Shown: piece by piece, positions 17,588 through 26,372 of the stretch
Numbering within the stretch: position 1 is the first letter of the stretch
Layout: each line of letters opens with the position of its first letter
From: Paraburkholderia polaris
GTDB lineage: Bacteria; Pseudomonadota; Gammaproteobacteria; Burkholderiales; Burkholderiaceae
DNA length: 64,000 bases
Assembly (NCBI RefSeq): GCF_012927345.1
Contig: NZ_JABBGJ010000047.1
Span: 1-64,000 of the forward strand
Direction: 5' to 3'
Translations under genes and position numbers: made by a program
The notes under the pieces: model-generated
Seen by the model: only the letters and a program-made list of their open reading frames with translations
Databases searched by the model: none
What the model was told of the DNA's origin: nothing

Positions 17588-18868
17588 TCATCTTCCCCAC
17601 GTTGCCACCATTGCGAGGACCGCGAGCGCCATCGCGCCGGTCGCAATCCAGCCGACGGCTTTCAGCCAATGTCCGATAACGAACTGACCCATTACATCGC
17701 GCCTCACCGACATGAGCATGATCACCACCATGATCGGGACCGCAATGACACCGTTGATGACGGCGCTCCAGAAGAGTGCCTTGATCGGGTCGATGGGTGT
17801 GAAGTTGAGCGCCACGCCAAGAAGCGTGGCAACCGTCAGGATCATGTAGAAGCCTCTCGCCTTCAGGAGCTGCCGTCCGAGACCGATTTTCCATTGAAAC
17901 GTCTCGGCGACGGCGTAAGCCGCCGAGCCCGCGAGAACCGGTACGGCAAGCAGTCCACAACCAACGATACCGGCAGAAAATAGCAGGAAAGCAAATTCGC
18001 CGGCCAACGGCCGGAGCGCCTGTGCGGCCTGAGCCGAGGTCTGGATATCTGTGACTCCATGCATGTGCAGGGTTGCCGCGGCAGTCAGCATGATGAAGAA
18101 GGCGACCAGGTTCGAAAACCCCATGCCGACATAAGTATCTATCTGGATACGATGCAAACTCCGACTGGCTTGCTGCGGCGCTGCCGTCAGTGGCTCCTCT
18201 CCCGTCACCGCCCGTTGCTGCTCGACCTCCTGTGAGGCCTGCCAGAAAAATAGGTATGGGCTGATAGTGGTACCGAATACGGCGACCACCCCGATTGCAT
18301 AGTGCACGTTAAAGGACACGGACGGAATGATGGTCTCGTACAGAACATGCCCCCAAGGTACCTTGACGACAAATACAGTGCCCACGTACGCAAAGAGCGC
18401 CAGCGTCAGCGCCTTCAGGATCGGAGAATAGCGGGGAAACGGTACGAAAATCTGCAGTACCAGTGACGCCACGCCGAAGGCTATCGCGTACCAGTGCGCG
18501 GGGCCACCGATAAGCAGCTTCAGCGCGGCCCCCATCGCACCGATGTCAGCGGCTATATTGATCGTGTTTGCCACGAGAAGCAGCACGACGAGTCCGTAAA
18601 GTAGCCACGGAGGATAATGCTTACGGATATTGGCGGCGATTCCATCGCCTGTGACCCGCCCGATACGGGCGCTCACGACCTGGATGCCGATCATGAGCGG
18701 AAATGTGACGATCGCCGTCCATAGCATTCCATACCCGAACGCCGCACCAACCTGGGAGTACGTGGCAATGCCGCTCGGATCATCGTCTGCCGCACCAGTT
18801 ATGAGACCGGGCCCCAACTTTTCCAGCAGCGACTGGTTTTCCGAAAGTGCGGTTTTGTATTTTTTCAC
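17588..18868 (-). CDS. NRAMP-family divalent metal transporter
   Basis: A 426-residue inner-membrane protein with about 11 helices. Helix 1 carries DDDPSGIATYSQVG (D30-P-S-G33) where classical Mn/Fe transporters have DPGN. The helix 6 site usually reading MPH is TISPY (201-205), so the metal-binding methionine appears absent. This places it in a divergent NRAMP branch; the cation may not be Mn2+ or Fe2+, and Mg2+ as in NRAMP-related magnesium transporters is conceivable. The start codon is GTG with only a weak ribosome binding site. No riboswitch is recognised upstream. It converges with the PRC-barrel gene. Confidence 0.88.
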   Translation of the reverse strand: MKKYKTALSENQSLLEKLGPGLITGAADDDPSGIATYSQVGAAFGYGMLWTAIVTFPLMIGIQVVSARIGRVTGDGIAANIRKHYPPWLLYGLVVLLLVANTINIAADIGAMGAALKLLIGGPAHWYAIAFGVASLVLQIFVPFPRYSPILKALTLALFAYVGTVFVVKVPWGHVLYETIIPSVSFNVHYAIGVVAVFGTTISPYLFFWQASQEVEQQRAVTGEEPLTAAPQQASRSLHRIQIDTYVGMGFSNLVAFFIMLTAAATLHMHGVTDIQTSAQAAQALRPLAGEFAFLLFSAGIVGCGLLAVPVLAGSAAYAVAETFQWKIGLGRQLLKARGFYMILTVATLLGVALNFTPIDPIKALFWSAVINGVIAVPIMVVIMLMSVRRDVMGQFVIGHWLKAVGWIATGAMALAVLAMVATWGR

Positions 18869-19202
18869 GGATGCCGGCGCATGACGTCTGATTGATGGGC
18901 CGATAGATCACTTACGCCAACATCAATACCACTTGGGCGCCCCCCCTTTCTTGATCATCACAGACAGGCCTTCAGGCGTCACCCTTCTTCCACGCATGCT
19001 CCTCTTCAACCGCCAGGATTCGGTCCTGCAGGAGCCGTGTTTCAGGATTCCGATCCCCGACGTACCGATGGCATTAGCTGTCGATGAGAATTCGTTAGCG
19101 ACGTGCCTGCCATCGTATCTAGCGTGAAGCAGCTACCTTTCCAGCCAGATCTCTTGACCATGCGACGTATGTAATGTCAACAGACGAGCAGGGCCACGCA
19201 AA
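18869..19202. other. Intergenic, 334 bp, upstream of the NRAMP gene
   Basis: This stretch should hold the NRAMP promoter (minus strand). I looked for a yybP-ykoY-like manganese riboswitch or MntR-type palindrome and saw none. A single CGTAC half-site occurs near 19060. Confidence 0.35.
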
Positions 19203-19361
19203 TCACAACCGTCCCATCACCAACAGGACAACCACTACGACTAGCACCAATCCCAGAATCCCGCTCGGACCATAACCCCACCCATTGCTATATCCCCAGG
19301 TTGGGACTGCTCCGACCAGTAACAGGAGTACAACAACTAAAAGCACGATTCCCAATGACAT
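19203..19361 (-). CDS. DUF3309 small membrane protein
   Basis: A 52-residue protein with two hydrophobic helices flanking the family signature GAVPTWGYSNGWGYGPSG. DUF3309 proteins are tiny inner-membrane hairpins of unknown function, widespread in proteobacteria and often near stress genes. The ATG at 19361 follows CGAGGAG; the longer reading to 19400 has no better site. A divergent second copy is at 43560-43715. Confidence 0.85.
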   Translation of the reverse strand: MSLGIVLLVVVLLLLVGAVPTWGYSNGWGYGPSGILGLVLVVVVVLLVMGRL

Positions 19362-19658
19362 TTCGCTCTCCTCGTTCCACGAACTACCCTTGACGCACAA
19401 TCTGCTGAAGAAGATGCCGGCGGTTCAGCGGCATTGCTCTACCGCTCATCCTGATCATGTCGACCGAGTGCTCCACTGTCGAATGTGCTTACCTGAACTT
19501 GCTACGCAAGCGGCCTTGGAACCAACAAAGGCTTTCCGCTTCGCCGTGGTTGATTTCACCAGTTCCGGATCGTTGGGATAAATTTCTGTCAGCTGCCGAA
19601 GTACAGGAAAACTCGCTACACCTGGCTACGAACATAACCCTCAAACGAATGACGGTCG

Positions 19659-19672
19659 GTCCGGTGACGTAC
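19659..19672. promoter_or_regulatory. Palindrome variant GTCCG-N4-CGTAC
   Basis: GTCCG GTGA CGTAC differs by one base from the consensus. It lies 298 bases upstream of the DUF3309 start. Confidence 0.4.
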
Positions 19673-19851
19673 GGAGTTGCACGAGTCTGAAAAGCGTTTG
19701 AGCGCGCTGGCGCGCGAATGGAACGAGTCTTGGCAACGGACAGGAACGTCAACTCTGCTACCGCGTTGAAACCGGGATCGACAGCGCAAACGAATCAGGC
19801 GCATGCTGTCGCGCCGAAATGTGAGATCGACCACGGCTGGCGTCGCATCTC

Positions 19852-19865
19852 GTACGCTGCCGTAC
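19852..19865. promoter_or_regulatory. Palindrome GTACG-N4-CGTAC, perfect copy 3
   Basis: GTACG CTGC CGTAC lies about 200 bases upstream of the response-regulator reading frame that starts at 20068. Confidence 0.55.
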
Positions 19866-20067
19866 CGCATACGCGTTCGCGATGACGTGCCGTTACTTTT
19901 GCCACACGACGTCGGCGACGCGGTGCTCGTGTCGCTTCGGGCCAGCCATAGACACTGATCTAACGCCGGCCACCGCAACGTCAGACTCCGTACGTCCCCC
20001 TCCGATCGGGACTCTCCGGCATCCCGCCGCACGATGGCCCGCTGTGAAGTCTGATAAGGAGAATCGG

Positions 20068-20478
20068 ATGTTTACCGCCTAGACCGCGCGGCTGCTCATC
20101 GCCGACTACGATCCCGATTTATTAGCCGCGTACGAACTCTTCTTTTGTGTCTATGGCTTTGACGTTCGGACCGCCGGGGACGGTGAGGATGCACTCGCCG
20201 AATACTGCGCGTGGCATCCGGCTGTCGCATTGCTCGATATCGACATGCCGCGTCTCGACGGGCGCGCGGTGGCGAGAATGATCCGCCGTGTCCAGACGAC
20301 ACCGTCGCCGCTACTGGTGGACGCGACCGGTCTAACCTCACCGTCGGAATACGAGGAGTCGACGCGCTCCGGTTTCAATCACCATTTCGTGAAGCCCGTT
20401 CTGATGCCAGTAATCCTCGCAGCGATTGCCCTTGGGCTCGAAAATCAAAACGGGATGCGCGGACCAAGAATTGGATAG
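20068..20478 (+). pseudogene. Response regulator receiver protein with amber stop at codon 5
   Basis: An AAGGAG ribosome binding site precedes ATG at 20068, but the fifth codon is TAG (20080-20082). Beyond it the same frame encodes a full single-domain receiver of about 130 residues: acidic pair in IADYDPD, phosphoacceptor aspartate in ALLDIDMP, the conserved Thr/Ser position in VDATG, and the lysine in FVKP. No output domain follows. All catalytic residues are preserved, so the gene was lost recently, is expressed by suppression or internal initiation, or the stop is a sequencing error. No ATG, GTG or TTG occurs between the stop and the receiver. Confidence 0.75.
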
Positions 20479-20817
20479 TCCAGGTCAGGTCGTCTAACGT
20501 CGCCTACGGAATACGGTTATCGCAATAGGCCTTCGGCGACGCCCGCAGACGCGAGTTGACCACTAACAGAGTCGGCGACAGCGTGAAAACCTAAGCGCAC
20601 TTGTACTGGACCAGCGGGCCACGCGAGGTCGATCGTTCAGGTATGCAGATTGCTACTTATCCTTCGGTTGGAGGCATCCAGTCTGGAACGGAAGCCGATT
20701 AGCCTGCCGGCTTGCGCCTGACACTAGGCGATGGCGTCCCAAACCCGAAGGATGGCTCCGTCCAACCGATGAAGCCTAACGCGCGGCAGGTTTTTTGCTC
20801 TGTCGAAAGGAATGAAG
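20479..20817. other. Intergenic, 339 bp, nothing recognised
   Basis: Upstream region of the SDR gene. No palindrome of the GTACG type and no open frame with family features is seen. Confidence 0.35.
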
Positions 20818-21813
20818 ATGTCGAGGATCGTGGTCGTGACGGGAGCTGGCGCTGGGGTTGGACGAGCCGTTGTCGAAGAGTTTGCCATGCAGGGCTATGA
20901 CGTCGGGCTTCTGTCGCGCGACAAGGACAGGATCGAGCGGGCTGCAGCTGACTTAAGGTCGAGATACGGCGTGCGCGCCGTAGCGATTTCTACAGATGTC
21001 GCGGACGCCGACGCGGTTGAGACCGCTGCGTCAGCGGTAGAAGACAAACTAGGACCGATCGACGTATGGGTAAACGTGGCAATGGCGACGGTCTTCGCGC
21101 CCGTATCAAAGCTGACCGCACAGGAGTTCGAGCGCGGAACTAAAGTGACGTACCTGGGCCAGGTACACGGGACGATGGCTGCACTCTCACGTATGCGGAT
21201 TCGCAACCGCGGCACGATCGTCAATGTAGGTTCCGCGCTAGGCTACCGCTCGGTGCCGCTGCAATCGATTTATTGCGGCGCCAAATTTGCGGTTCGAGGC
21301 TTCACGGACTCCCTGCGCTCGGAGATCCTCCATGACAAACTCAACATTCATCTCACGATGGTGGATTTGCCGGCGGTGAACACGCCCCAGTTCGACTGGG
21401 CATTGAACAAGATGGGAAAAAAAGCCCAGCCCGTTGCACCAATTTACGAACCGGAGGTGCCGGCGCGTGCCATATTCTTCGCCGCCACGCACAAGCGCCG
21501 GCAGGTCTGGGTAGGATGGCCGACCGTCAAGGCGATCCTTGCCAATCGCATCGCACCCGGTCTCATCGATAGGTACCTGGCGACGGCGGGCTACAAGGGC
21601 CAACTGACTGACGAGCCGCTCCCCGACGACGCGCCGGCCAATCTGTTCGAACCCGTGCCAGGCGCCTACGGCGCGCACGGCCGCTTTGACAGCCGTTCGA
21701 AAGCTGGGAGCTGGGAGATGTTCACCGATCGTCACCGCGCCGCGTTCTGGACGCTGGCGGCCATCGGTGTGATAGGTTGCGTTCGCCTACTCGCAAAAAA
21801 AAACAAGGTGTAG
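20818..21813 (+). CDS. SDR-family oxidoreductase with C-terminal membrane anchor
   Basis: A 331-residue short-chain dehydrogenase. The cofactor site is TGAGAGVG near the N-terminus, followed by the catalytic serine (VGSALGY) and YCGAK (Tyr-X3-Lys). The first 240 residues are the Rossmann fold. The last 90 residues are an extension ending in a hydrophobic helix (AFWTLAAIGVIGCVRLL) and basic tail, so it may attach to the inner membrane. The ATG at 20818 lies seven bases after GAAAGG; the ATG at 20812 is too close to it. The substrate is unknown. It converges with the cytochrome operon. Confidence 0.9.
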   Translation: MSRIVVVTGAGAGVGRAVVEEFAMQGYDVGLLSRDKDRIERAAADLRSRYGVRAVAISTDVADADAVETAASAVEDKLGPIDVWVNVAMATVFAPVSKLTAQEFERGTKVTYLGQVHGTMAALSRMRIRNRGTIVNVGSALGYRSVPLQSIYCGAKFAVRGFTDSLRSEILHDKLNIHLTMVDLPAVNTPQFDWALNKMGKKAQPVAPIYEPEVPARAIFFAATHKRRQVWVGWPTVKAILANRIAPGLIDRYLATAGYKGQLTDEPLPDDAPANLFEPVPGAYGAHGRFDSRSKAGSWEMFTDRHRAAFWTLAAIGVIGCVRLLAKKNKV

Positions 21814-21899
21814 CGAGAGGCGCTGCGGCGAAAAGTGCGTCCTACATCCGTTGAGGCAGCTAGCCAAGTATTTCCGGCTGTTCCGGAGTTCGAGTTCGC

Positions 21900-23255
21900 T
21901 CACTTCTTGAGCTTACCGCGCAATACAGCGACGTCGCGCTTCGCAACCGGCCGCGCTTCATTGCCCCAGCTAGTGCGTACGAAGGTCAGCACGCTGGCGA
22001 TCTCGGCGTCGGTGAACTGGTTCGCGAACGCCGGCATTTTGCGGGTTGGGGGGCCGTTCAGCGTCTGCGGGCTGGCGCCGCCTTCGATAACGAGCCGGAG
22101 CAGCGATGTTGTGTCCAGCGCGAGCACTGTCGGATTGCCAGCCAGTGCGGGAAATTTCTGCAGCACGCCGCGTCCATCGGTCTGGTGACACTTCGCACAG
22201 AACGCCAGGTACAGCCCGGCCCCCGGGTGTTCGACATCGCCGGTCTTGAGCGAAACAGCCATCTCCTGCGCTTTCTGGGACTGCGGGTTGTAAGCCCCCG
22301 AAGGTTCGCGCGCGGGAAGACTCTTCAGGTAGTGCGCGATTGCATTCAGATCGTCGTCGGTGAAGTACTGGGCACTGTCTTCGACCACCTGCACCATGCT
22401 GCCAAACGTGACAATGTGCACAGCGGCACCGTGGCCAGACTTGAGAAACGCAGCGATGTCGTGCGGCGATAGCCGCCCGAGTCCCGAGCCCAGGTCGCCG
22501 GTCAGGTTCGGTGCGAACCAGTTGTCGTTGGCGCCGCCTGTCAGATAGAGCCTCGACGATTCGTCGTAGCCACGCTCCTCAAAACCGGCCCCACGCGGCG
22601 TGTGACACGCACCGCAATGGCCGAGAGACTGCACGAGGTAGGCGCCCCGGTTCCATTGCGCGTCGCGTTTGTCATCCTGCTTGAAGCGCTCGTGCCGCAC
22701 GAATGCGGTATCCCAGAAGAACAGCCCCCAGCGCTGGCTAAACGGAAACGGTAGCATCGTCTCAGGCGGCCGGTTGCTGACCGGCAGCACGCCGTGCATG
22801 AAGTACGCGTACAGGGCCAGCATGTCCGCATCGCTGATCTTCGTGAACGACGCATAGGGCATCGCCGGATAGAGTCGCTTGCCGCCAGGCGCCACACCGT
22901 CACGCAGTGCGCGCTCGAACTCGGCATAACTGTAGTGGCCGATGCCGGTTTGGCGATCTGGTGTGATGTTCGTCGAATAGATGGTACCGAAAGGCGAACC
23001 CATGGCAAGACCGCCGGCGAACGGTGCGCCCTGCTTTGGCGCGGTATGGCAACCGGCGCAGTCTCCAAGCTTCGCGAGATATTCACCGCGCGAGATCAGC
23101 GTCGGGTCCATTATTGCCACTGCCTTATCGGTGGTAGGGGCTGTCGCCTGCGCGTGAACAGAGGTAAGCACCCGCGTGCATAGCACGGCCCCCATCGTCG
23201 TCGCGATGATCAGGAAGTAAGCGGCACGCCGAGCGAAGCGGTTCATGACAATCAT
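21900..23255 (-). CDS. Triheme c-type cytochrome, dehydrogenase electron-transfer subunit type
   Basis: A 451-residue exported protein with three CXXCH heme sites: CAGCH (66-70), CGACH (214-218) and CAKCH (353-357). A basic N-terminus and hydrophobic helix form a signal or anchor (cleavage near VHAQ, residue 36). This is the architecture of the cytochrome subunit of membrane alcohol and gluconate dehydrogenases, which passes electrons from a periplasmic dehydrogenase to quinone or an oxidase. Its ATG overlaps the upstream stop (ATGA), so it is coupled to the oxidase genes. An ATG three codons further in is an alternative. With the GMC tail upstream of the operon it suggests a sugar or alcohol dehydrogenase-linked respiratory chain. 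Confidence 0.92.
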   Translation of the reverse strand: MIVMNRFARRAAYFLIIATTMGAVLCTRVLTSVHAQATAPTTDKAVAIMDPTLISRGEYLAKLGDCAGCHTAPKQGAPFAGGLAMGSPFGTIYSTNITPDRQTGIGHYSYAEFERALRDGVAPGGKRLYPAMPYASFTKISDADMLALYAYFMHGVLPVSNRPPETMLPFPFSQRWGLFFWDTAFVRHERFKQDDKRDAQWNRGAYLVQSLGHCGACHTPRGAGFEERGYDESSRLYLTGGANDNWFAPNLTGDLGSGLGRLSPHDIAAFLKSGHGAAVHIVTFGSMVQVVEDSAQYFTDDDLNAIAHYLKSLPAREPSGAYNPQSQKAQEMAVSLKTGDVEHPGAGLYLAFCAKCHQTDGRGVLQKFPALAGNPTVLALDTTSLLRLVIEGGASPQTLNGPPTRKMPAFANQFTDAEIASVLTFVRTSWGNEARPVAKRDVAVLRGKLKK

Positions 23256-23752
23256 CGCCACGCGCTGCAAGGCGACACGAGCAGCACGGCGAACCCGCTT
23301 GCGACCAACCCTACCAGAAAGAGCAGGCTGAGCATCAGGCCCGCCGTTGCAAGAAAGCGGATGCGTCCTCTGCTTGTGTCCGCGACCGAGTGAGCGGAAC
23401 CCGAACGCTCCTCCCGCGCCATGCGCCAGTTGCGCCATGCGATGGCCGCCCCACCCAGGCCGATTAACAGTGCACCGATGCTCACCGCGCCTAGCGTCGG
23501 CATCAGCCACGGCCATTGAGGCGCTGCCAGTGGCGCACGGTGCGAGTAACATGCCTGGGCCGCGAGCGTCTCGCCGATCTCGGTCTGCAAAACCCACACC
23601 GCAGCCGCGCCGAAGAGTCCGAACAGCATCGTCAGCCAACCACCGCCTCCGTGACGCAGCGCGCCGCGCCGGTGCTTGCCGTCGGCGGTCCGGCCGCCTT
23701 CCGGCGGCTTCGCGCGGCCGGGGCGCTGCTGATGGGTCGCTATGGCTAACAT
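23252..23752 (-). CDS. Membrane protein of the oxidase operon
   Basis: A 166-residue protein with an N-terminal basic, proline-rich cytoplasmic stretch and three hydrophobic helices (WLTMLFGLFGAAAVWVL, LGAVSIGALLIGLGGAAIAW, TAGLMLSLLFLVGLVASGFAV). AGGAG precedes the ATG at 23752, and its stop overlaps the cytochrome start. I do not recognise a named family. Its position between subunit III and the triheme cytochrome suggests an accessory or assembly subunit of the oxidase. Confidence 0.65.
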   Translation of the reverse strand: MLAIATHQQRPGRAKPPEGGRTADGKHRRGALRHGGGGWLTMLFGLFGAAAVWVLQTEIGETLAAQACYSHRAPLAAPQWPWLMPTLGAVSIGALLIGLGGAAIAWRNWRMAREERSGSAHSVADTSRGRIRFLATAGLMLSLLFLVGLVASGFAVLLVSPCSAWR

Positions 23753-23762
23753 CGTCGCTCTC

Positions 23763-24362
23763 CTAGAAGATAAAGGGCGTGACGTACAGCGTCGTGAAGA
23801 TGAAGAGCCACACGACATCGACGAAATGCCAGTACAGGCTGCCAATTTTCAGCGCGGCGCAACGCCGTTCGTCGAAATAGCCCAGTGCCGTCCAGGCCAG
23901 CAGGAACGCGAGCACGACGAGTCCGACCGCCACGTGAATCATGTGAAAGCCAGTGATCGTGAAATACAGCGATCCGTACAGATTCGACGCTATGCCGTAA
24001 GGGTGGTCGTGCCATTCCTTCAACTGAATGCCGGCGAAAACGATCCCGAGCACGATCGCGAAAGCCATCGACGCGACAGCCCATCTGATCCTGCGCCGCC
24101 GCACGAGGCGCTCGCACAGCCACACAAACACGCTGCTCGACAGCAGGACACCCGTGTTGAGCGCGCCGATATCGATCCTCGGCAGTCCCTCCGGCGGCCA
24201 GTGCTGCGCGGTCTGCGATGCGAGGTAAAGGTATGAAAAAATCAGGTAGCCGAATAGCGACGCTTCGGTCACGATCGTCGCCATCATGCCCCACCAGCCG
24301 CTCGACAACTGGCCGGCGCTGCCCACGGGCAAGAGGTCGCCGTGGCTGGTCAGATCACTCAT
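23763..24362 (-). CDS. coxC: Heme-copper oxidase subunit III
   Basis: A 199-residue, five-helix subunit III of the short type. Characteristic segments are EASLFGYLIFSYLYL, the conserved glutamate-containing LKEWHDH region, TITGFHMIHVAVG and SLYWHFVDVVWLFIF. Subunit III stabilises the catalytic core of heme-copper oxidases in the inner membrane. The start follows GGGAGCC and lies inside the end of subunit I (8-base overlap), indicating coupled translation. Confidence 0.92.
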   Translation of the reverse strand: MSDLTSHGDLLPVGSAGQLSSGWWGMMATIVTEASLFGYLIFSYLYLASQTAQHWPPEGLPRIDIGALNTGVLLSSSVFVWLCERLVRRRRIRWAVASMAFAIVLGIVFAGIQLKEWHDHPYGIASNLYGSLYFTITGFHMIHVAVGLVVLAFLLAWTALGYFDERRCAALKIGSLYWHFVDVVWLFIFTTLYVTPFIF

Positions 24363-26346
24363 GGCTGGCTCCCGCGTCTTCCACCGGCTGCGGTTCGCGC
24401 TGGATCAGCAACCGCTCCGGCCACAGCCATACGACCATCGATACGCCGCACGCCGCCACCATGGCTGCGGTGGCGATCCATGCATGCAGCAGCATCGCCA
24501 CGAACAGCAGCGCGCTGGACACGCCGAGCAGGAACGGCGCATAAGAATCCGCAGGCATCCTGAGGATGATGTCGGGTCTGGCGTCGAGCGACGTCGTGCC
24601 CAGCGCCTCGCGCCCATGGTCAAGCAGAAAGCCTTCGTCGAGTCTTGAATGGGCGCCCTCCTCGATCCGGTCTTCCCAGAGTGGATTCCGGCTCGCGATG
24701 ACCGGCACGACGGCGAAGTTGTACGACGGCGGCGGCGAGGACACCGACCATTCGAGCGACGCGGCGTCCCACGGGTTGTCGCCAGCCGGCTTGCCCCGCC
24801 GCAAGCTGATGGCAATGTCGACGAGAAAAACAAGAATCCCGATGGCCAGCACGAACGACCCTATCGAGGTAATCATGTTGGTGGTGTTCCATCCCATGTC
24901 CGCCGGATAGGTATAGATTCGCCGCGGCATGCCGAGCAACCCGGAAATATGCATTGGGAAGAAGCCAAGGTTAAAGCCGATAAAGCTGACCCAGAACGAC
25001 AGCTTGCCGAGGGTCTCGTTGGTCATCTTGCCCGTGAACTTGGGGAACCAGTAATAGATGCCGCCGAGCACGGGAAAAACGTTGATCCCGAGCAGCACAT
25101 AGTGAAGGTGCGCGACGACAAAGTAGGTGTCCGTGAGCTGCCAGTCGAAGGGTACCGCCGCCGTCATCACACCGGACACACCGCCGATGACAAAGAGCAG
25201 CACGAACCCTGCGAAAAAGAGGAACGGCACGCGATACACGGGCCGTCCGAGCCAGATCGTCGCGATCCACGCGAAGGTGGCAACCGCACTCGGGACCGAG
25301 ATCAGTGTACTGGCAACACCGAAAAACGAGAGCGCGAGCGGCGCAATGCCCGTCGCAAACATGTGATGAATCCACACGACAAAACCAATTATCATCGTCG
25401 CGACGGTGGAGATCGCAACCGGCGTGTAGCCTACCAGCGGCCGGCGGCAGAGGGTCGGCAGCGCGTCGGAGACGATCCCCATCGCCGGCAGCACGACGAC
25501 ATACACCCACGGGTGTCCGAACATCCAGAATAGGTGTTGCCATAACATCGGCCGGCCAGCGTTGCCGACGTCGAAGAAATGGGTGCCGAACTGCCGGTCG
25601 AGCCACAACATGAGAAAAGCGAGACTGACCGACGGGATCGCCAGCAGGTTAGCCGCCGAGGCGGTGAGTGTGCCCCACACCAGAATCGGCAAGCGGTCGA
25701 TCGACATGCCCGGTGCACGCATGCGCAATAGGGTGACCACGAAGTTGACCGATCCGACTGTGGTCGAAATGCCTAGCAGCACCATGCCGAGCGCGTAGAC
25801 GTCGATGTTGGGGCCGGTGTCGTATTCGAGGCTCGCGAGCGGGACGTAATTGAACCAGCCGGCATCGGGCGCCTGACCGAGCGGAAAACTCGCGTAGAGA
25901 AAGAGCCCCGCGAACAGGAACACCCAGTAAGAGAGCGCATTGAGGCGCGGAAACGCCATGTCTCGCGCACCGAGCACGAGCGGCCACAGATAGTTGGAAA
26001 AGCCCGAAAGAACAGGCAGCGCATACAGGAAAATCATCGTGATGCCGTGCATCGTGAAGAGCTGATCGTATTGCTCCGGCGACAGCAGATGCGAGTTTGG
26101 CCGAGCAAGCTGAATACGCATGATGAGCGCCTCGACGCCGCCGACAATCAAGAAGAAGAAGGCGGTTACGATGTAGCGCAGCCCCACCCGCTTATGATCC
26201 ACCGTCGACAGCCAGCCACGCCAGCCAGGGGCGCTTTCCCATAGTTCGCGCAGACGATGTTCACGCTCCGAACCCTGCGGCATGCGGCCGATTTCTGGCC
26301 GGCGCGCAAGCCGCAGGTCGGGAGAATTCGGTGCGAGGTCGGCCAT
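24355..26346 (-). CDS. coxA: Heme-copper oxidase subunit I, lacking D- and K-channel key residues
   Basis: A 663-residue catalytic subunit that reduces O2 to water. All metal ligands are present: H100 (MHGITMIF) and H415 for the low-spin heme; H278, H327 and H328 for CuB; H413 for the high-spin heme. The cross-linking tyrosine Y282 is also present. However, the motif HPEVY reads HPWVY (W280), removing the D-channel glutamate, and VPTGIK reads VPSAVA (A356), removing the K-channel lysine. The entry aspartate D129 and N136 (GARDMAFPRLN) remain. No Tyr-Ser substitute of the A2 type precedes H278. A C-terminal extension after about residue 550 adds two helices, as in subunit IV fusions. AAGGAAG precedes the ATG. 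Confidence 0.93.
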   Translation of the reverse strand: MADLAPNSPDLRLARRPEIGRMPQGSEREHRLRELWESAPGWRGWLSTVDHKRVGLRYIVTAFFFLIVGGVEALIMRIQLARPNSHLLSPEQYDQLFTMHGITMIFLYALPVLSGFSNYLWPLVLGARDMAFPRLNALSYWVFLFAGLFLYASFPLGQAPDAGWFNYVPLASLEYDTGPNIDVYALGMVLLGISTTVGSVNFVVTLLRMRAPGMSIDRLPILVWGTLTASAANLLAIPSVSLAFLMLWLDRQFGTHFFDVGNAGRPMLWQHLFWMFGHPWVYVVVLPAMGIVSDALPTLCRRPLVGYTPVAISTVATMIIGFVVWIHHMFATGIAPLALSFFGVASTLISVPSAVATFAWIATIWLGRPVYRVPFLFFAGFVLLFVIGGVSGVMTAAVPFDWQLTDTYFVVAHLHYVLLGINVFPVLGGIYYWFPKFTGKMTNETLGKLSFWVSFIGFNLGFFPMHISGLLGMPRRIYTYPADMGWNTTNMITSIGSFVLAIGILVFLVDIAISLRRGKPAGDNPWDAASLEWSVSSPPPSYNFAVVPVIASRNPLWEDRIEEGAHSRLDEGFLLDHGREALGTTSLDARPDIILRMPADSYAPFLLGVSSALLFVAMLLHAWIATAAMVAACGVSMVVWLWPERLLIQREPQPVEDAGASHE

Positions 26347-26372
26347 GTTCTTCCTTGTCTGGGAGCGAAGCG

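Larger units (their letters stand above)
19362..20067. other. Intergenic, 706 bp, with two GTACG/CGTAC palindromes
   Basis: No convincing gene; overlapping frames at 19489-20032 lack family features and ribosome binding sites. It holds a perfect palindrome at 19852-19865 and a one-mismatch copy at 19659-19672, between the divergent DUF3309 and response-regulator genes. Confidence 0.45.

Noticed and set aside
18869..19000. Possible manganese riboswitch upstream of the NRAMP gene
   Set aside because: No yybP-ykoY-like paired core could be seen by eye, and the transporter lacks the Mn-type metal site.
24649..25533. 294-residue plus-strand open frame
   Set aside because: It is antisense to the conserved coxA gene; the composition (Arg, His, Asp rich) is typical of a shadow frame.
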